Shown here piece by piece: positions 8,908-17,545 of a DNA stretch of 64,000 nucleotides. Made by a program: the position numbers and the translations under genes. The stretch's first letter is position 1, and the number at the start of each line of letters is the position of its first letter. Origin of the DNA: Candidatus Methylacidiphilales bacterium (GTDB lineage: Bacteria; Verrucomicrobiota; Verrucomicrobiia; Methylacidiphilales; CAZTYG01). Under the pieces are notes generated by a model. That model did no database searches, had not been told where the DNA came from, and worked only from the letters and a program-made list of their open reading frames with translations. The DNA is taken from NCBI GenBank assembly GCA_033875315.1, contig JANRJG010000015.1, positions 62,001-126,000 of the forward strand. The letters run 5' to 3'.

Positions 8908-10064
8908 AGATTTTTCCGGGTGGAATTCTGGGTGGCTTGATCAAATAGAGTCAAAACATCCGAGCAAGGGTGGGGCTTTGTGAGAGTGAGCGCATGTTGG
9001 CGGGCTTCCTGTCCCATGTTTTCCCATTGGTGGCGAGCATCCCAACAAGCTTTAAGCGTCTCGGTCAACGAATTGGCGGAGATATCGCGGCAGACAAAGC
9101 CGCTGATGCGGTCCTTGATCCATTCATCCACGCCGCCCACCGGAGTGGCCAAAACCGGACGTCCGCACAAGAGGGCCTCCATCATGGCCAGGGAACAGCC
9201 TTCAAGACGCGACGGCAGTAGTAAAAGGTGGTGTTCCCGCCAGAGCGCTGCGATATCCGTGGTGTGCCCGCAGAAAGCGATCCGATCGGCCAGCCCGTGC
9301 CCGTGCGCCATTTTTTGTAGAGACAAGGTATCCGGGCCCTGGCCGAAAATATCGAGATGCCATTCCGCTGATTCACCAAGGGCTCCCGCCAAAGCAGGGA
9401 TCAGGAGATCGAGTCCCTTGTCCCGGGATTCGATGCGCGAAACTGTGGCCATGCGGTAGGGGGGGGATGGGGGCCAGGGAAGCCCGGTCAATCCGGTATG
9501 CGAGGTGGGGTTGTATACGACATGGGCACGCGGAATGGAACTCCCGCTCTGCTGTTGGGCCAGCAGTAGATTATGCTTGGAAACAAAAATCGTGGCGGCG
9601 GCAGATTCAAAGCATCCATGGGCAAGGGCTTGGTCCCTGGTATTCAATTCGACGGCTGCATCGTTTGACTGGCAGATGAGAACGTAAGGTAACTGTGTTG
9701 CTTTCAACCAGTCGATCAACAAGGGCTCAACCAGGAAATCGAATGTGCCGCCCTGGCAAAGACAAAGTATGTCTGGGGAGAATCGTTCGAGTGCACTGAA
9801 GATCGCCGGACGGGTGGAGAGAGTTGAGCACCAACGCATGAGGCGTTTTTTTATTCCGCCCCTGACGAGACGTTCGTCCCGACGATGGATGGTGGCGCCC
9901 CGGCCGACGAGATGGAGGATACGTGGATGGGCGGAGGTCAGGGGGGATAAAGCGAGGAAAAGATGGTCCCCACGCTGGGCGGCGGATTCGGCGGTTGTGG
10001 TCCACAGCGAATCCGCCCCGCCCCATGGGTAGGTGAGTATCGTCGAGGCAAAAGCAACCTTCAT
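8904..10064 (-). CDS. Glycosyltransferase family 4
   Basis: The protein has 386 residues with the GT-B layout. The N-terminal domain starts MKVAFASTILTYPWGGADSL, with the glycine-rich acceptor loop. The C-terminal domain contains ATVSRIESRDKGLDLLIPAL and LLPSRLEGCSLAMMEALLCG, the E-x7-E motif of retaining GT4 enzymes. GRPVLATPVGG follows as the donor-binding loop. It is coupled by ATGA overlaps on both sides. Sugar specificity is not readable from the sequence. Confidence 0.9.
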   Translation of the reverse strand: MKVAFASTILTYPWGGADSLWTTTAESAAQRGDHLFLALSPLTSAHPRILHLVGRGATIHRRDERLVRGGIKKRLMRWCSTLSTRPAIFSALERFSPDILCLCQGGTFDFLVEPLLIDWLKATQLPYVLICQSNDAAVELNTRDQALAHGCFESAAATIFVSKHNLLLAQQQSGSSIPRAHVVYNPTSHTGLTGLPWPPSPPYRMATVSRIESRDKGLDLLIPALAGALGESAEWHLDIFGQGPDTLSLQKMAHGHGLADRIAFCGHTTDIAALWREHHLLLLPSRLEGCSLAMMEALLCGRPVLATPVGGVDEWIKDRISGFVCRDISANSLTETLKACWDARHQWENMGQEARQHALTLTKPHPCSDVLTLFDQATQNSTRKNL

Positions 10065-11140
10065 GAAGGTGTTGGCTGGCTTTTTGGGGGGCGCCGGCTG
10101 GGTTTACCCGACTTGGAACGTGCCCGAGCGATCCAGTCTTTAAGGATCGGAGGCAGCAGGCGGCCCAGGTGGTAAAAGAAATTTGGCTTTTTTGGAACAT
10201 AGGGAAGGACAAGCGCCTGGATATCTTTCGGCAGGAGACCACGACCGAGGAGGGGTCCATAACACCACGGCTCTGCCAGCAGGGGCAGAATCTGATGGAT
10301 GGAATGGTCAGGGCAGTTGGTCAGTCGGTCTGCTAACAGCAAAACAAACCCTGATGGATCATCCAGCATGTCCAACAAATGATGGGTTGTTTGAGAGAAG
10401 TTTTGTGATTGTTCCAAGGCATCGTAACGATGAGTGTCCTGGCCGGGATGCAACCTGATGCAGACCGAGGGCGTGGGGGAATACGTCAGATTGCCGACGG
10501 CGGCCAGGCAGACCCCCAGCAAGCGGTCGTTGTCAAAAGGATTGGCCCGCCGCAATGCGGGCATGATCCTGCGTATACTGTCGGTGTGGGCCACAAGCGT
10601 GGAATAGCGGACCGGGGTTCCCCAGAGACTTGCCAGGATCATGTCTGTTTTTGGGAGATTCCAGTCATGCCTCGTGTCCGGGAATCCGGCGCCGAACCAA
10701 AGCATGAGATTAGAGCCACAGCCGAAGGGGGATGACTCCGACCTGGCTTCCAGGTAGCCCGAATAAGTGGAGGATGGACCGCATCCTGTTCCGATGCGGG
10801 CCAGTGCGGATTCGAGGTGATGGGGCATCCACCAGTCGTCATCGTGCAGCATGGCCATGGAGCCGTCCTGTTCGAGGTTGTCCATGAGGTAGAAAAGGTG
10901 TTCCAGCGGGGGCAAGGGCGTCGTGTGCGAGACGAAATCAATGGGAAGTTCCCTCGAGAACTCGCCTGCTACGGAGCGTGTGCGGGCCGGAGTCCGATTT
11001 TCGGAGATGAGGACGCGTCGGATGCGCGGGCGGGCCGACTGCGCGGCAACGGATTGGAGGGCGGTACGGAGAAAATCCGGGCGGTCAGTGGTGGGAATGA
11101 CCACAGTGACATCGGATGAGGGGGCGTCTATCGGGTGCAT
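10061..11140 (-). CDS. Glycosyltransferase family 2
   Basis: This 359-residue protein starts DVTVVIPTTDRPDFLRTALQ and has AMLHDDDWWMP with the metal triad at 100-102. It resembles the transferase at 941-1972 in having an aromatic pair after the acidic site, a pattern of GT2 enzymes in O-antigen clusters. The C-terminus is basic (ARSKSGKPSRRPPK), perhaps for contact with the membrane surface. It overlaps the next gene as ATGA and lies 22 bases after the Wzt gene. Confidence 0.84.
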   Translation of the reverse strand: MHPIDAPSSDVTVVIPTTDRPDFLRTALQSVAAQSARPRIRRVLISENRTPARTRSVAGEFSRELPIDFVSHTTPLPPLEHLFYLMDNLEQDGSMAMLHDDDWWMPHHLESALARIGTGCGPSSTYSGYLEARSESSPFGCGSNLMLWFGAGFPDTRHDWNLPKTDMILASLWGTPVRYSTLVAHTDSIRRIMPALRRANPFDNDRLLGVCLAAVGNLTYSPTPSVCIRLHPGQDTHRYDALEQSQNFSQTTHHLLDMLDDPSGFVLLLADRLTNCPDHSIHQILPLLAEPWCYGPLLGRGLLPKDIQALVLPYVPKKPNFFYHLGRLLPPILKDWIARARSKSGKPSRRPPKSQPTPS

Positions 11141-11162
11141 TTACCGGGCATCCCTGAGGGAA

Positions 11163-12401
11163 TCAGTCGGTCAGGCGAAGGGATTCAGTCTGCAGATGGG
11201 GGCGGATGCAGCCATTGATCGTGCCGCCGTAGTCGTCTCGCCCGCTGCCAGTCTCATGAACAAAAAAAGAAATGGCATCTGGGATATGAACCTCGATGCG
11301 GGTGGCGTCGCGCACCAACATGATGTTGAAGGTGTAGCGGCCGTCATTCAGGAAGTTGGCCGGCAAATGGTATCGGTGCAGGTATCGTCCGGGCTGATAG
11401 CTGGCGCTCTTGAGGCCGGAACAAAGGACCCAGGTGCCCTGCTTGTCAAACAAGTGGATGCTGGAGGAAAGATGGTTTTCGGCCTGCATGGCCTCGATTT
11501 CGATTTCCAATACCACTTCCCTGTCGATGGGGACATCGACGCATGTCCTGCCTTCACAGACTATTTGCGCAGAGCGTATGGATAAATTGCTGCGGGTGGC
11601 GATGGGGTCGTTTTCCCAGGAAATCCTGCCCCCTGTGGACGCGATGGTTCCGATGCTTTCCGCGATAACCGGGCCTGGCGGGCCCTGCAGGGCCAATTGA
11701 CCGCTTTTCAAGAGCAGCACCCTCGAACACAAATTGGAAACGATGCCCAGATTGTGGCTGACGAAAAGCACGCTGCGTCCCTCGTTTTTGGAGACAGACT
11801 GCATCTTCCCGAGGCATTTTTTCTGGAACTGGGTGTCCCCGACTGCCAGAACCTCGTCGATGATGAGGATCTCGGGCTCGAGGTGGGCGGCGACGGCGAA
11901 GGCCAGGCGCACATACATGCCGCTGGAGTAATGCTTGACCGGCGTATCGAGGAATTTTTCCACTTCGGCGAAAGCCACGATCTCGTCGAATTTATTCCGG
12001 ATTTCCGCCCGGTTCATGCCGAGGATGGCGCCGTTGAGGAAGATGTTTTCCCGCCCGGTCAGCTCCGGGTGGAAGCCGGTGCCGACTTCGAGGAGGGAAG
12101 CCACTCTTCCCCGCAGGCGGACACGTCCGCGGGTGGGTTCGGTGATGCGGGAGAGTATTTTGAGCAGGGTGCTCTTGCCGGCGCCATTTCTTCCGATGAT
12201 CCCGAGGACTTCTCCCTGCCGGACTTCGAAGGAGACGTCGTTGAGGGCTTGGAAAATTTCCGATTTCCGATTTTTGGGTTCTGGTTTGCGGAACAGGCCG
12301 CTGAGGGTTTCGCGCAGGGTTCGATAGGAAGCCTCCCCTCCCTGGTGGGTGAGGATGTAGTCCTTGCCGAGATTTTCGACGGAGATGACGGGGGCACTCA
12401 C
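11163..12401 (-). CDS. wzt: Polysaccharide ABC exporter ATP-binding protein with Wzt-type C-terminal domain
   Basis: The protein has 412 residues. The ATPase half has Walker A GRNGAGKST at 70-78, the ABC signature as YSSGMYVRLAFA (near 165), and Walker B with EILIIDEVLAVGD. Residues about 265-412 form a separate beta-rich domain like the C-terminal domain of Wzt, which in known O-antigen systems recognises the modified non-reducing end of the chain before export. It pairs with the permease gene 107 bases upstream. The presence of this domain and two methyltransferases in the operon suggests a capped glycan, but the cap has not been identified. Confidence 0.9.
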   Translation of the reverse strand: MSAPVISVENLGKDYILTHQGGEASYRTLRETLSGLFRKPEPKNRKSEIFQALNDVSFEVRQGEVLGIIGRNGAGKSTLLKILSRITEPTRGRVRLRGRVASLLEVGTGFHPELTGRENIFLNGAILGMNRAEIRNKFDEIVAFAEVEKFLDTPVKHYSSGMYVRLAFAVAAHLEPEILIIDEVLAVGDTQFQKKCLGKMQSVSKNEGRSVLFVSHNLGIVSNLCSRVLLLKSGQLALQGPPGPVIAESIGTIASTGGRISWENDPIATRSNLSIRSAQIVCEGRTCVDVPIDREVVLEIEIEAMQAENHLSSSIHLFDKQGTWVLCSGLKSASYQPGRYLHRYHLPANFLNDGRYTFNIMLVRDATRIEVHIPDAISFFVHETGSGRDDYGGTINGCIRPHLQTESLRLTD

Positions 12402-12508
12402 TTCGTTCGTATGCTTAATGGTGGAGCAGCGGGCGCTTGAAAAGGCTGGATGAAGGTTCGCTCTTTACCCGATTTGGGCCGTTGATTTTGTTAGTGAACA
12501 AAAGAAAG

Positions 12509-13366
12509 TCATATCACGTCGGCGAAGGTGCGCTCGGTGGCGCGGAAGACTTTCAGCCCCAAGAGGACGAAAAGCAAAGAGACGACAAGAGCAAGGATCA
12601 CCTCGAAGATGGGGAAGATGGCATGGCCCAGAATGGCCCAACGGAAGCCCTCGATGACACCAACCATGGGATTCAGGGCATATAGAAGGTATAGGGTTTC
12701 GCCCAACTTGGCGCGAACGACATCGTTGCTGAAAGCGACGGGTGAGACATAAAGCCCGAATTGGAGGATGAACGGGATGATGAAGCGGAAGTCCCGGTAG
12801 GTGACATTGAGGGCGGTCAGGAGCAAGCCGGGTCCGAGGGCGGCGAGAGTGGCCAGGAGCATGAGGAGAGGGAGGGCGAGAATCTGCAGCGGGGGAAGGA
12901 AATGGAACCAAATCATGAGGCCGGCCAGCACCGCGAGGGAGATGCAGAAATCGATCAAGCTGACCGCGAGCGCCGCACCGGGGATGATGAGGCGGGGAAA
13001 ATAGACCTTGGAGATGAGGTGGGCACTGCCGACGAGGCTGTTTCCCGAAGAGCCGAGGGCGCTGGAGAACAACTGCCAGGGCAGCAGGCCGGCGAAGACC
13101 ATGAGCGCGTAAGGGGTGTCTCCCTGACTAGGCAGACCGGCCACACGGCCGAAAACCACGGTCATGATGAGCATGGTGAGGACGGGGGGGATGATGGCCC
13201 AGAGCACGCCGAAAACCGTTTGTTTGTAGCGCACGGCAATGTCCCTCCATGCGAGGATGAGGAACAGTTCCCGGTAACGCCAGAGGTCGGCCCAGTAGTG
13301 CAGGGCGCCCCGACTGGGCTCAATGACGACTTCTGTTTTTGCTTCAGACATGCTGGTTTTTTTCAC
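12509..13366 (-). CDS. wzm: Polysaccharide ABC exporter permease (ABC-2 type)
   Basis: The protein has 285 residues with six hydrophobic segments and the ABC-2 permease pattern: an N-terminal amphipathic stretch (HYWADLWRYRELFLILAWRD), then IAVRYKQTVFGVLWAIIPPV and a mid-protein PRLIIPGAALAVSLID. It forms the membrane channel that moves the lipid-linked polysaccharide from the inner to the outer leaflet, energised by the Wzt protein encoded next. Starts at 13366 or 13351 (MSEAK) are both possible. The gap of 107 bases to wzt holds no recognisable feature. Confidence 0.9.
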   Translation of the reverse strand: MKKTSMSEAKTEVVIEPSRGALHYWADLWRYRELFLILAWRDIAVRYKQTVFGVLWAIIPPVLTMLIMTVVFGRVAGLPSQGDTPYALMVFAGLLPWQLFSSALGSSGNSLVGSAHLISKVYFPRLIIPGAALAVSLIDFCISLAVLAGLMIWFHFLPPLQILALPLLMLLATLAALGPGLLLTALNVTYRDFRFIIPFILQFGLYVSPVAFSNDVVRAKLGETLYLLYALNPMVGVIEGFRWAILGHAIFPIFEVILALVVSLLFVLLGLKVFRATERTFADVI

Positions 13367-13432
13367 ACTTCGTGCCGGTCCCTTCGGCAGGTGATTTGGC
13401 CGAAGTTCCAGTAATCCAGCAGGTTGTGCAGA

Positions 13433-13969
13433 CTAGGAGAAGGGCTCGAGCCAATCGGGCTCGATTTCCAAAGCCACGGAACGCTGCAGGATTTCGACGG
13501 ATAAAATCAGTTTGGTGCGTCCGCTCCTGCGCTGGACCACGCCTTCGAGGCCCTTGAGCCGACCGGTGGTGATGCGGGCGCGGCGTCCGACGCCGAGGTA
13601 GGGACAGTCCTCCGTGCCGAGGCCGGATGCGAGCACAAGCCGGATGGCTTCCAACTCGGCTAGCAGGCGGCCCTGGTCGTGGACCTCGATCACCGCGGCC
13701 ACGTGGCCGGAGCCGTAAACTGCATTGCGTTGGAGAAGACTGAAGGCTCCGAAGGTGTAGCCCGCGAAAAGGGGGTGGTGGAAGGCGGTGCGTTTGCCGG
13801 GATAGACCCGTATTCTTTCCCGGAGCGGGAGGTAATGCCCCAATCCCTGTTGGGCCAACCACTGGTCTAGTTTTTTTTCGCAGCGCGGCCTGGTGTGCAG
13901 AACCCACCATTTGCAACGACCGTCGACCGAAGACGGAGGGCGGAAAGAAGGGGGGGACAGCGTGATCAT
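13433..13969 (-). CDS. Specialised NusG paralogue (RfaH/LoaP/UpxY-like antiterminator)
   Basis: The protein has 178 residues. Residues about 20-115 form a NusG N-terminal domain beginning CKWWVLHTRPRCEKKLDQWL. A KOW motif follows at about 125-150 (GRRARITTGRLKGLEGVVQR). Specialised NusG proteins at the head of polysaccharide operons bind RNA polymerase and prevent early termination in long transcripts, so this one probably controls the operon that follows it. Its start overlaps the regulator stop as ATGA (13966-13969). The extension FRPPSSVDGR at residues 9-18 precedes the conserved domain and is encoded by a dispersed repeat (see the repeat at 13922). No target element was found. Confidence 0.85.
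   Translation of the reverse strand: MITLSPPSFRPPSSVDGRCKWWVLHTRPRCEKKLDQWLAQQGLGHYLPLRERIRVYPGKRTAFHHPLFAGYTFGAFSLLQRNAVYGSGHVAAVIEVHDQGRLLAELEAIRLVLASGLGTEDCPYLGVGRRARITTGRLKGLEGVVQRRSGRTKLILSVEILQRSVALEIEPDWLEPFS
13922..13947. repeat. RPPSSV-type dispersed repeat inside the NusG-like gene
   Basis: A short purine-rich segment on the plus strand contains AGACGGAGGGCGGA, read on the minus strand as RPPSSVDG in frame at the start of the NusG-like protein. Near-identical units occur twice in rlhA, at 36186-36219 and 36952-36985. Confidence 0.6.
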
Positions 13970-14550
13970 AGAAGCTTCTCCGCCAGAGGCAGGATCTTGC
14001 GGATGCGGGTCTCGAACTGGTGAAGTTTGGTCAGGCGGCCCTGGATGAATTCGGAGTCTGCCCCCTTGGCACCCCGGGCTGAGACGAGGACTTGCATTTC
14101 CTCCAACTGCCGGGAAGTGGACTCCAGGCGGGGCCTAATGAGGGCACCGAGAAGGTGGCGGAGAACTTGGCGGAAATCAGGATTGGCCTGGTAGTAATCG
14201 CGGCGGTCGCCCTTGACCCAGACCTGTTCGAGCGCCCCCCAGGACTTGAGTTGACGCACGCCCATGCTGGCGTTGCCTTTGCTGATGTGCAGGGCGTCCA
14301 TCAAGTCGTGCAGGGAAAGCGGTCGGGGACTGAGGTAAAGAACCGCGTAAATCTGGCCGAGGGACCGGGGCAGACCGAGCCTTTGGGCCGAGCGGCTGCC
14401 CAAATCGATGAAGCGTTCGCGGATGGCGGTGTCCTGATCGTTCAAAACAAATTGAACGATACCGGCTGGATCGCACTTTGGCAAGTGGGAAGCGGGGGCG
14501 ATCAGGAGAAGGAATGACAATCGTGGGCGGGCGGGCGTAGTATGCGCCAT
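13966..14550 (-). CDS. GbsR/MarR-like winged-helix transcriptional regulator
   Basis: The conserved part begins near FIDLGSRSAQRLGLPRSLGQ and continues with IYAVLYLSPRPLSLHDLMDA and LHISKGNASMGVRQLKSWGA, the helix-turn-helix of GbsR-type regulators. It ends in a helical tail that would dimerise. The ATG at 14550 adds about 35 atypical residues and overlaps the start of the divergent gene at 14549, so the true start may be a TTG at 14445. That start would give about 159 residues and leave roughly 100 bases for divergent promoters. Its stop overlaps the NusG-like start, so the two control proteins are probably made together. The ligand is unknown. Confidence 0.75.
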   Translation of the reverse strand: MAHTTPARPRLSFLLLIAPASHLPKCDPAGIVQFVLNDQDTAIRERFIDLGSRSAQRLGLPRSLGQIYAVLYLSPRPLSLHDLMDALHISKGNASMGVRQLKSWGALEQVWVKGDRRDYYQANPDFRQVLRHLLGALIRPRLESTSRQLEEMQVLVSARGAKGADSEFIQGRLTKLHQFETRIRKILPLAEKLL

Positions 14551-15079
14551 GGACTTGTCGCGATACCAAGCCGCAGATTTCGACCGAGGTGCCCCTGTTT
14601 GGAAAGAAGCCTTGTGGCGGCTTTGCCAGGGATTTTTTTTCCAAGCCCTCTGGCCGGTGCCCTCAAGCTGGCGGGTGGGCTTGCTGCGATGGTTCGGTGC
14701 CCGTATTGGTGCGCGGGCTGTGATCCGCGCCGGGGTCAACATATCGTTCCCTTGGAGGTTGGAGATGGGCGACGACGTTTGGATCGGGGAAGAAGTGATG
14801 ATCCTTTCCCTGGCCCCGGTGCGATTGGGATCGAATGTTTGTCTGTCCCAGCGCTCTTTTCTCTGCACGGGGTGGCACGATCGCCACCGTGAAACCTTCG
14901 ATCTGGTGGTGAAGCCGATCACGATCCATTCTGGATGCTGGGTGGCGGCGGCGGCTTTTGTTGGTCCCGGGGTGGATATGCCCTCCGGAACCGTTTTGGC
15001 GGCCGGAGCGGTCCTGGTGAAGTCGCCGGAAAAACCTGGGATGTATGCCGGCAACCCGGCGCGGGCCATCGGCGTGTGA
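14549..15079 (+). CDS. WcaF-like hexapeptide acetyltransferase
   Basis: The protein has 176 residues and follows the colanic acid acetyltransferase WcaF pattern: an N-terminal LSRYQAADFDRGAPVWKEAL block, then hexapeptide repeats from about residue 55 (IGARAVIRAGVNISFPWRLE, MGDDVWIGEEV). A catalytic-type His lies in the loop GWHDRHRETFD, and PEKPGMYAGNPARAIG closes the fold. It would acetylate a sugar of an exopolysaccharide repeat unit. It heads the plus-strand half of the locus, opposite the regulator gene, and its stop overlaps the following GTG start (GTGA). Confidence 0.88.
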   Translation: MDLSRYQAADFDRGAPVWKEALWRLCQGFFFQALWPVPSSWRVGLLRWFGARIGARAVIRAGVNISFPWRLEMGDDVWIGEEVMILSLAPVRLGSNVCLSQRSFLCTGWHDRHRETFDLVVKPITIHSGCWVAAAAFVGPGVDMPSGTVLAAGAVLVKSPEKPGMYAGNPARAIGV

Positions 15080-16155
15080 AAATCCTGTTGTTGAACCAAT
15101 ACGTCCCCCCGGACGCATCGCCAACCGCGCTGCTTCTTGGCGACCTGGCCCGTATACTGGAGCAGGAGGGGCACGAGGTCCGTCTCGTCGGAAGCGGATC
15201 GAGCTATGGGGTTAGGCGGCGTGGTTGGGGTCGCTGGTTGCATGAAGGGTGGTCCCTGCTGCGCATGATGTCGGCGGCCGTGTCCGGGCCCAAACCCGGG
15301 GCTGTCATCGTGCTGAGTTCGCCGCCCTGTCTGTTGTTGGTCGGCGTGTTGGTGGCGCGGGTGCGCGGGGCACGTCTTCTGCATTGGGTGATGGATGTGT
15401 ATCCGGAAACCGCGGTGGCCCTGGGGGAATGTGGTTGGTGGGCGGGCGAAGTTTTGGGCGGGTTGATGGGATGGGCCTATAGATCTTGTGCCAAGGTGGT
15501 GGTGCTGGATGACGACATGGCCCAGTGGTTGGAGAAGAGGCACGGCATCCAAGCCGAGGTGTTGCCGCCCTGGCCTCCGGAACTCGCGGCTTCTGATGTT
15601 TCAGCCCGGGCAGTCTCCGGCAGGCGTATATGGATGTATTCAGGCAACTTGGGCCGGGCCCATGATTGGGAAACGTTGGTGGACGCCCAGGAAATCTTGG
15701 AAAGAGAAGGAAAGGCCTGGGATTTGGTGATCCAGGGCGGAGGTTCAGGATACGAAGAAGCACGCTTGGAGGCGGAAAGGCGTGGCTTGAAGCATTGTCG
15801 CTGGCTGCCCTACGTTCCCAGGGAGCAGTTGATGGGAACATTGATGGAAGCCGAAGTATTGGTGGCCACCCGGCTCCCTTGTCTGAGGGGATTGCTTTGG
15901 CCGAGCAAGCTGGCGGTGATGCAATCTTTACCCAGAACCATACTCTGGGTTGGGGAAAGGCATGGGGCCGTGGCCCGGATGTTGAGTCAACGGGGCGGCG
16001 TCGGGATTTTTTCCTGCGGCCAAAGCGAAGAAGTCGCCCGGTGGTTGGCTGGATTGCCCGGGGAGCGGCTCCCGATGTCGGGTGAGCCGATTGCTTTGCG
16101 CCGCCGCAGATTGCAAGAACAAGCTCTGGCTGTCTTTGCAAACGCATTGAAGTAA
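15076..16155 (+). CDS. Glycosyltransferase family 4 (WcaI-like)
   Basis: From the GTG at 15076 the protein has 359 residues and begins VKILLLNQYVPPDASPTALL, the N-terminus of GT4 enzymes such as WcaI. It has a GRIWMYSGNLGRAHDWETL-type domain boundary near 190 and a CRWLPYVPREQLMGTLMEAE block. The usual EG..E donor motif is weak here (VATRLPCLRGLLWPSKLAVM), as in other WcaI relatives. The GTG overlaps the stop of the WcaF-like gene. The order WcaF then WcaI-like mirrors colanic-acid-type clusters. Confidence 0.84.
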   Translation: MKILLLNQYVPPDASPTALLLGDLARILEQEGHEVRLVGSGSSYGVRRRGWGRWLHEGWSLLRMMSAAVSGPKPGAVIVLSSPPCLLLVGVLVARVRGARLLHWVMDVYPETAVALGECGWWAGEVLGGLMGWAYRSCAKVVVLDDDMAQWLEKRHGIQAEVLPPWPPELAASDVSARAVSGRRIWMYSGNLGRAHDWETLVDAQEILEREGKAWDLVIQGGGSGYEEARLEAERRGLKHCRWLPYVPREQLMGTLMEAEVLVATRLPCLRGLLWPSKLAVMQSLPRTILWVGERHGAVARMLSQRGGVGIFSCGQSEEVARWLAGLPGERLPMSGEPIALRRRRLQEQALAVFANALK

Positions 16156-16182
16156 GGCATAACCGGTCTATGTTGGCCCCGG

Positions 16183-17544
16183 ATGATCATCGCGGCAATT
16201 CTCGGATTGGTCGGCATCCTGGTGGCACTCTTGGTGACGCCATGGGTCATCCATTTGGGTGAAAAGGGCTGGGGTCTGGACCGGCCGGACAATTACCGCA
16301 AGAAACACCGTCAACCCGTCTCCCGTCTGGGAGGGGTCCCCGTATTGTTCGGATTCCTCATCGCCGTTTCGGTTGTCTTCTTTTTCCATCCGGAATACAC
16401 AACGCGGTGGCTGCCCGTGTTGGTCACGGTGGTTTTGATGTTTGGCCTGGGTTTTTGGGATGATCTGCGCCCGCTGGGGGCGCGTCTGAAATTGTTCTGC
16501 CAGATATTGATCGCGGTGTTGGCCTACTGTCTCGGCCTGAGTATTGAGTCGGTCACCTATCCGGGATCGGGGGTGAGTGTGAATCTGGGGGCGCTCGGCT
16601 TTTGGGTGTCGATCTTCTGGCTGATCAGTGTGCCCAACATTGTCAATCTGATTGACGGGGTGGATGGCTTGGCCGCCGGACTGGGCGCCTTGTTGCTCTG
16701 TACCCTGGGCTATGTCGGCTGGTCGATGGGGCAAACGGACGTGTCCTGGGTCAGTTTTTCCCTGGTCGGTGTGTTATTGGGTTTTTTGTGTTTCAATTTC
16801 CCGCCCGCCCGCATTTTCCTGGGCGATGGGGGTGCGTATCTGATTGGCAGTGCCGTGGCCTGTCTCTCGCTGGTGAGTGCCAACAAGGGGGCCGTGGCCG
16901 CGGTCATCCTGGTCATGATGGTGGCCCTGGGGCTGCCGATCATGGATACGTTGTTTGCCCTGGTCCGTCGGGCCTTCCGGGGGTTCCCTTTGTTCCACGC
17001 CGATGCGGAACACATCCACCACCGCTTGCAGCGGTTGGGCCTTTCCGAGCGGAGGGTGGTCCTCGGGCTTTACCTTGTTTCCGCCATTTTCAGCATGGTG
17101 GCGCTGAGCGTGCTTTGGTCGCAGGGACGGACCCTGCCCATCGTGCTGGGCATGCTATTTCTGGCCATGGTGCTGATGGTCCGCTACCTGGGTTACATCT
17201 GGAGTTGGGCCGACCTGGCCTCGCAGGTCCGTCGTTCGATCGAGCGGCGCCGCGAGGTGCGTTACGCCCTGCTCCAGGCCAGTTTGATGGAACTGGAAGT
17301 GGAGCGGTGCCAGAGTTTGGCGGAATTCCGCGTGGTGATGATCCAGGCCCTGCGACGGGTGGGTTTTGTCCTGGATGAGCATATCAACCAGGACCGCTAC
17401 CTCAATGTCACCCTTTATTTTGTCCATGAGGAGTCGCTGGTGTTGCAGGCCCCGAACGATCTGCGCGACAGCGAGCATTGGAGGCGTCTGGCGGAGTGTT
17501 TCCGCCGTCCCTACATGATGGCCCTCAAGCGCTGGCAGGATTGA
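16183..17544 (+). CDS. WecA/TagO-family undecaprenyl-phosphate sugar-1-phosphate transferase with C-terminal extension
   Basis: The protein has 453 residues with about ten or eleven membrane segments. Family motifs are present: FWDDLRPLGARLK (91-103), NLIDGVDGLAAG (155-166), IFLGDGGAYLIG and the cytoplasmic HADAEHIHHRL loop that recognises the nucleotide. These enzymes start a glycan by moving sugar-1-phosphate from UDP-sugar to undecaprenyl phosphate. Ordinary WecA proteins end near 350 residues; here residues about 350-453 form a soluble tail (ERRREVRYALLQASLMELEV onward) of unknown function. It lies 27 bases after the GT4 and one base before the ligase gene, so it is co-transcribed. Confidence 0.88.
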   Translation: MIIAAILGLVGILVALLVTPWVIHLGEKGWGLDRPDNYRKKHRQPVSRLGGVPVLFGFLIAVSVVFFFHPEYTTRWLPVLVTVVLMFGLGFWDDLRPLGARLKLFCQILIAVLAYCLGLSIESVTYPGSGVSVNLGALGFWVSIFWLISVPNIVNLIDGVDGLAAGLGALLLCTLGYVGWSMGQTDVSWVSFSLVGVLLGFLCFNFPPARIFLGDGGAYLIGSAVACLSLVSANKGAVAAVILVMMVALGLPIMDTLFALVRRAFRGFPLFHADAEHIHHRLQRLGLSERRVVLGLYLVSAIFSMVALSVLWSQGRTLPIVLGMLFLAMVLMVRYLGYIWSWADLASQVRRSIERRREVRYALLQASLMELEVERCQSLAEFRVVMIQALRRVGFVLDEHINQDRYLNVTLYFVHEESLVLQAPNDLRDSEHWRRLAECFRRPYMMALKRWQD

Positions 17545-17545
17545 T

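Noticed and set aside
14551-15552. Upstream extension of the regulator frame (to 528 residues)
   Set aside because: It crosses the WcaF-like and GT4 genes in antisense and has no domain before the HTH part.
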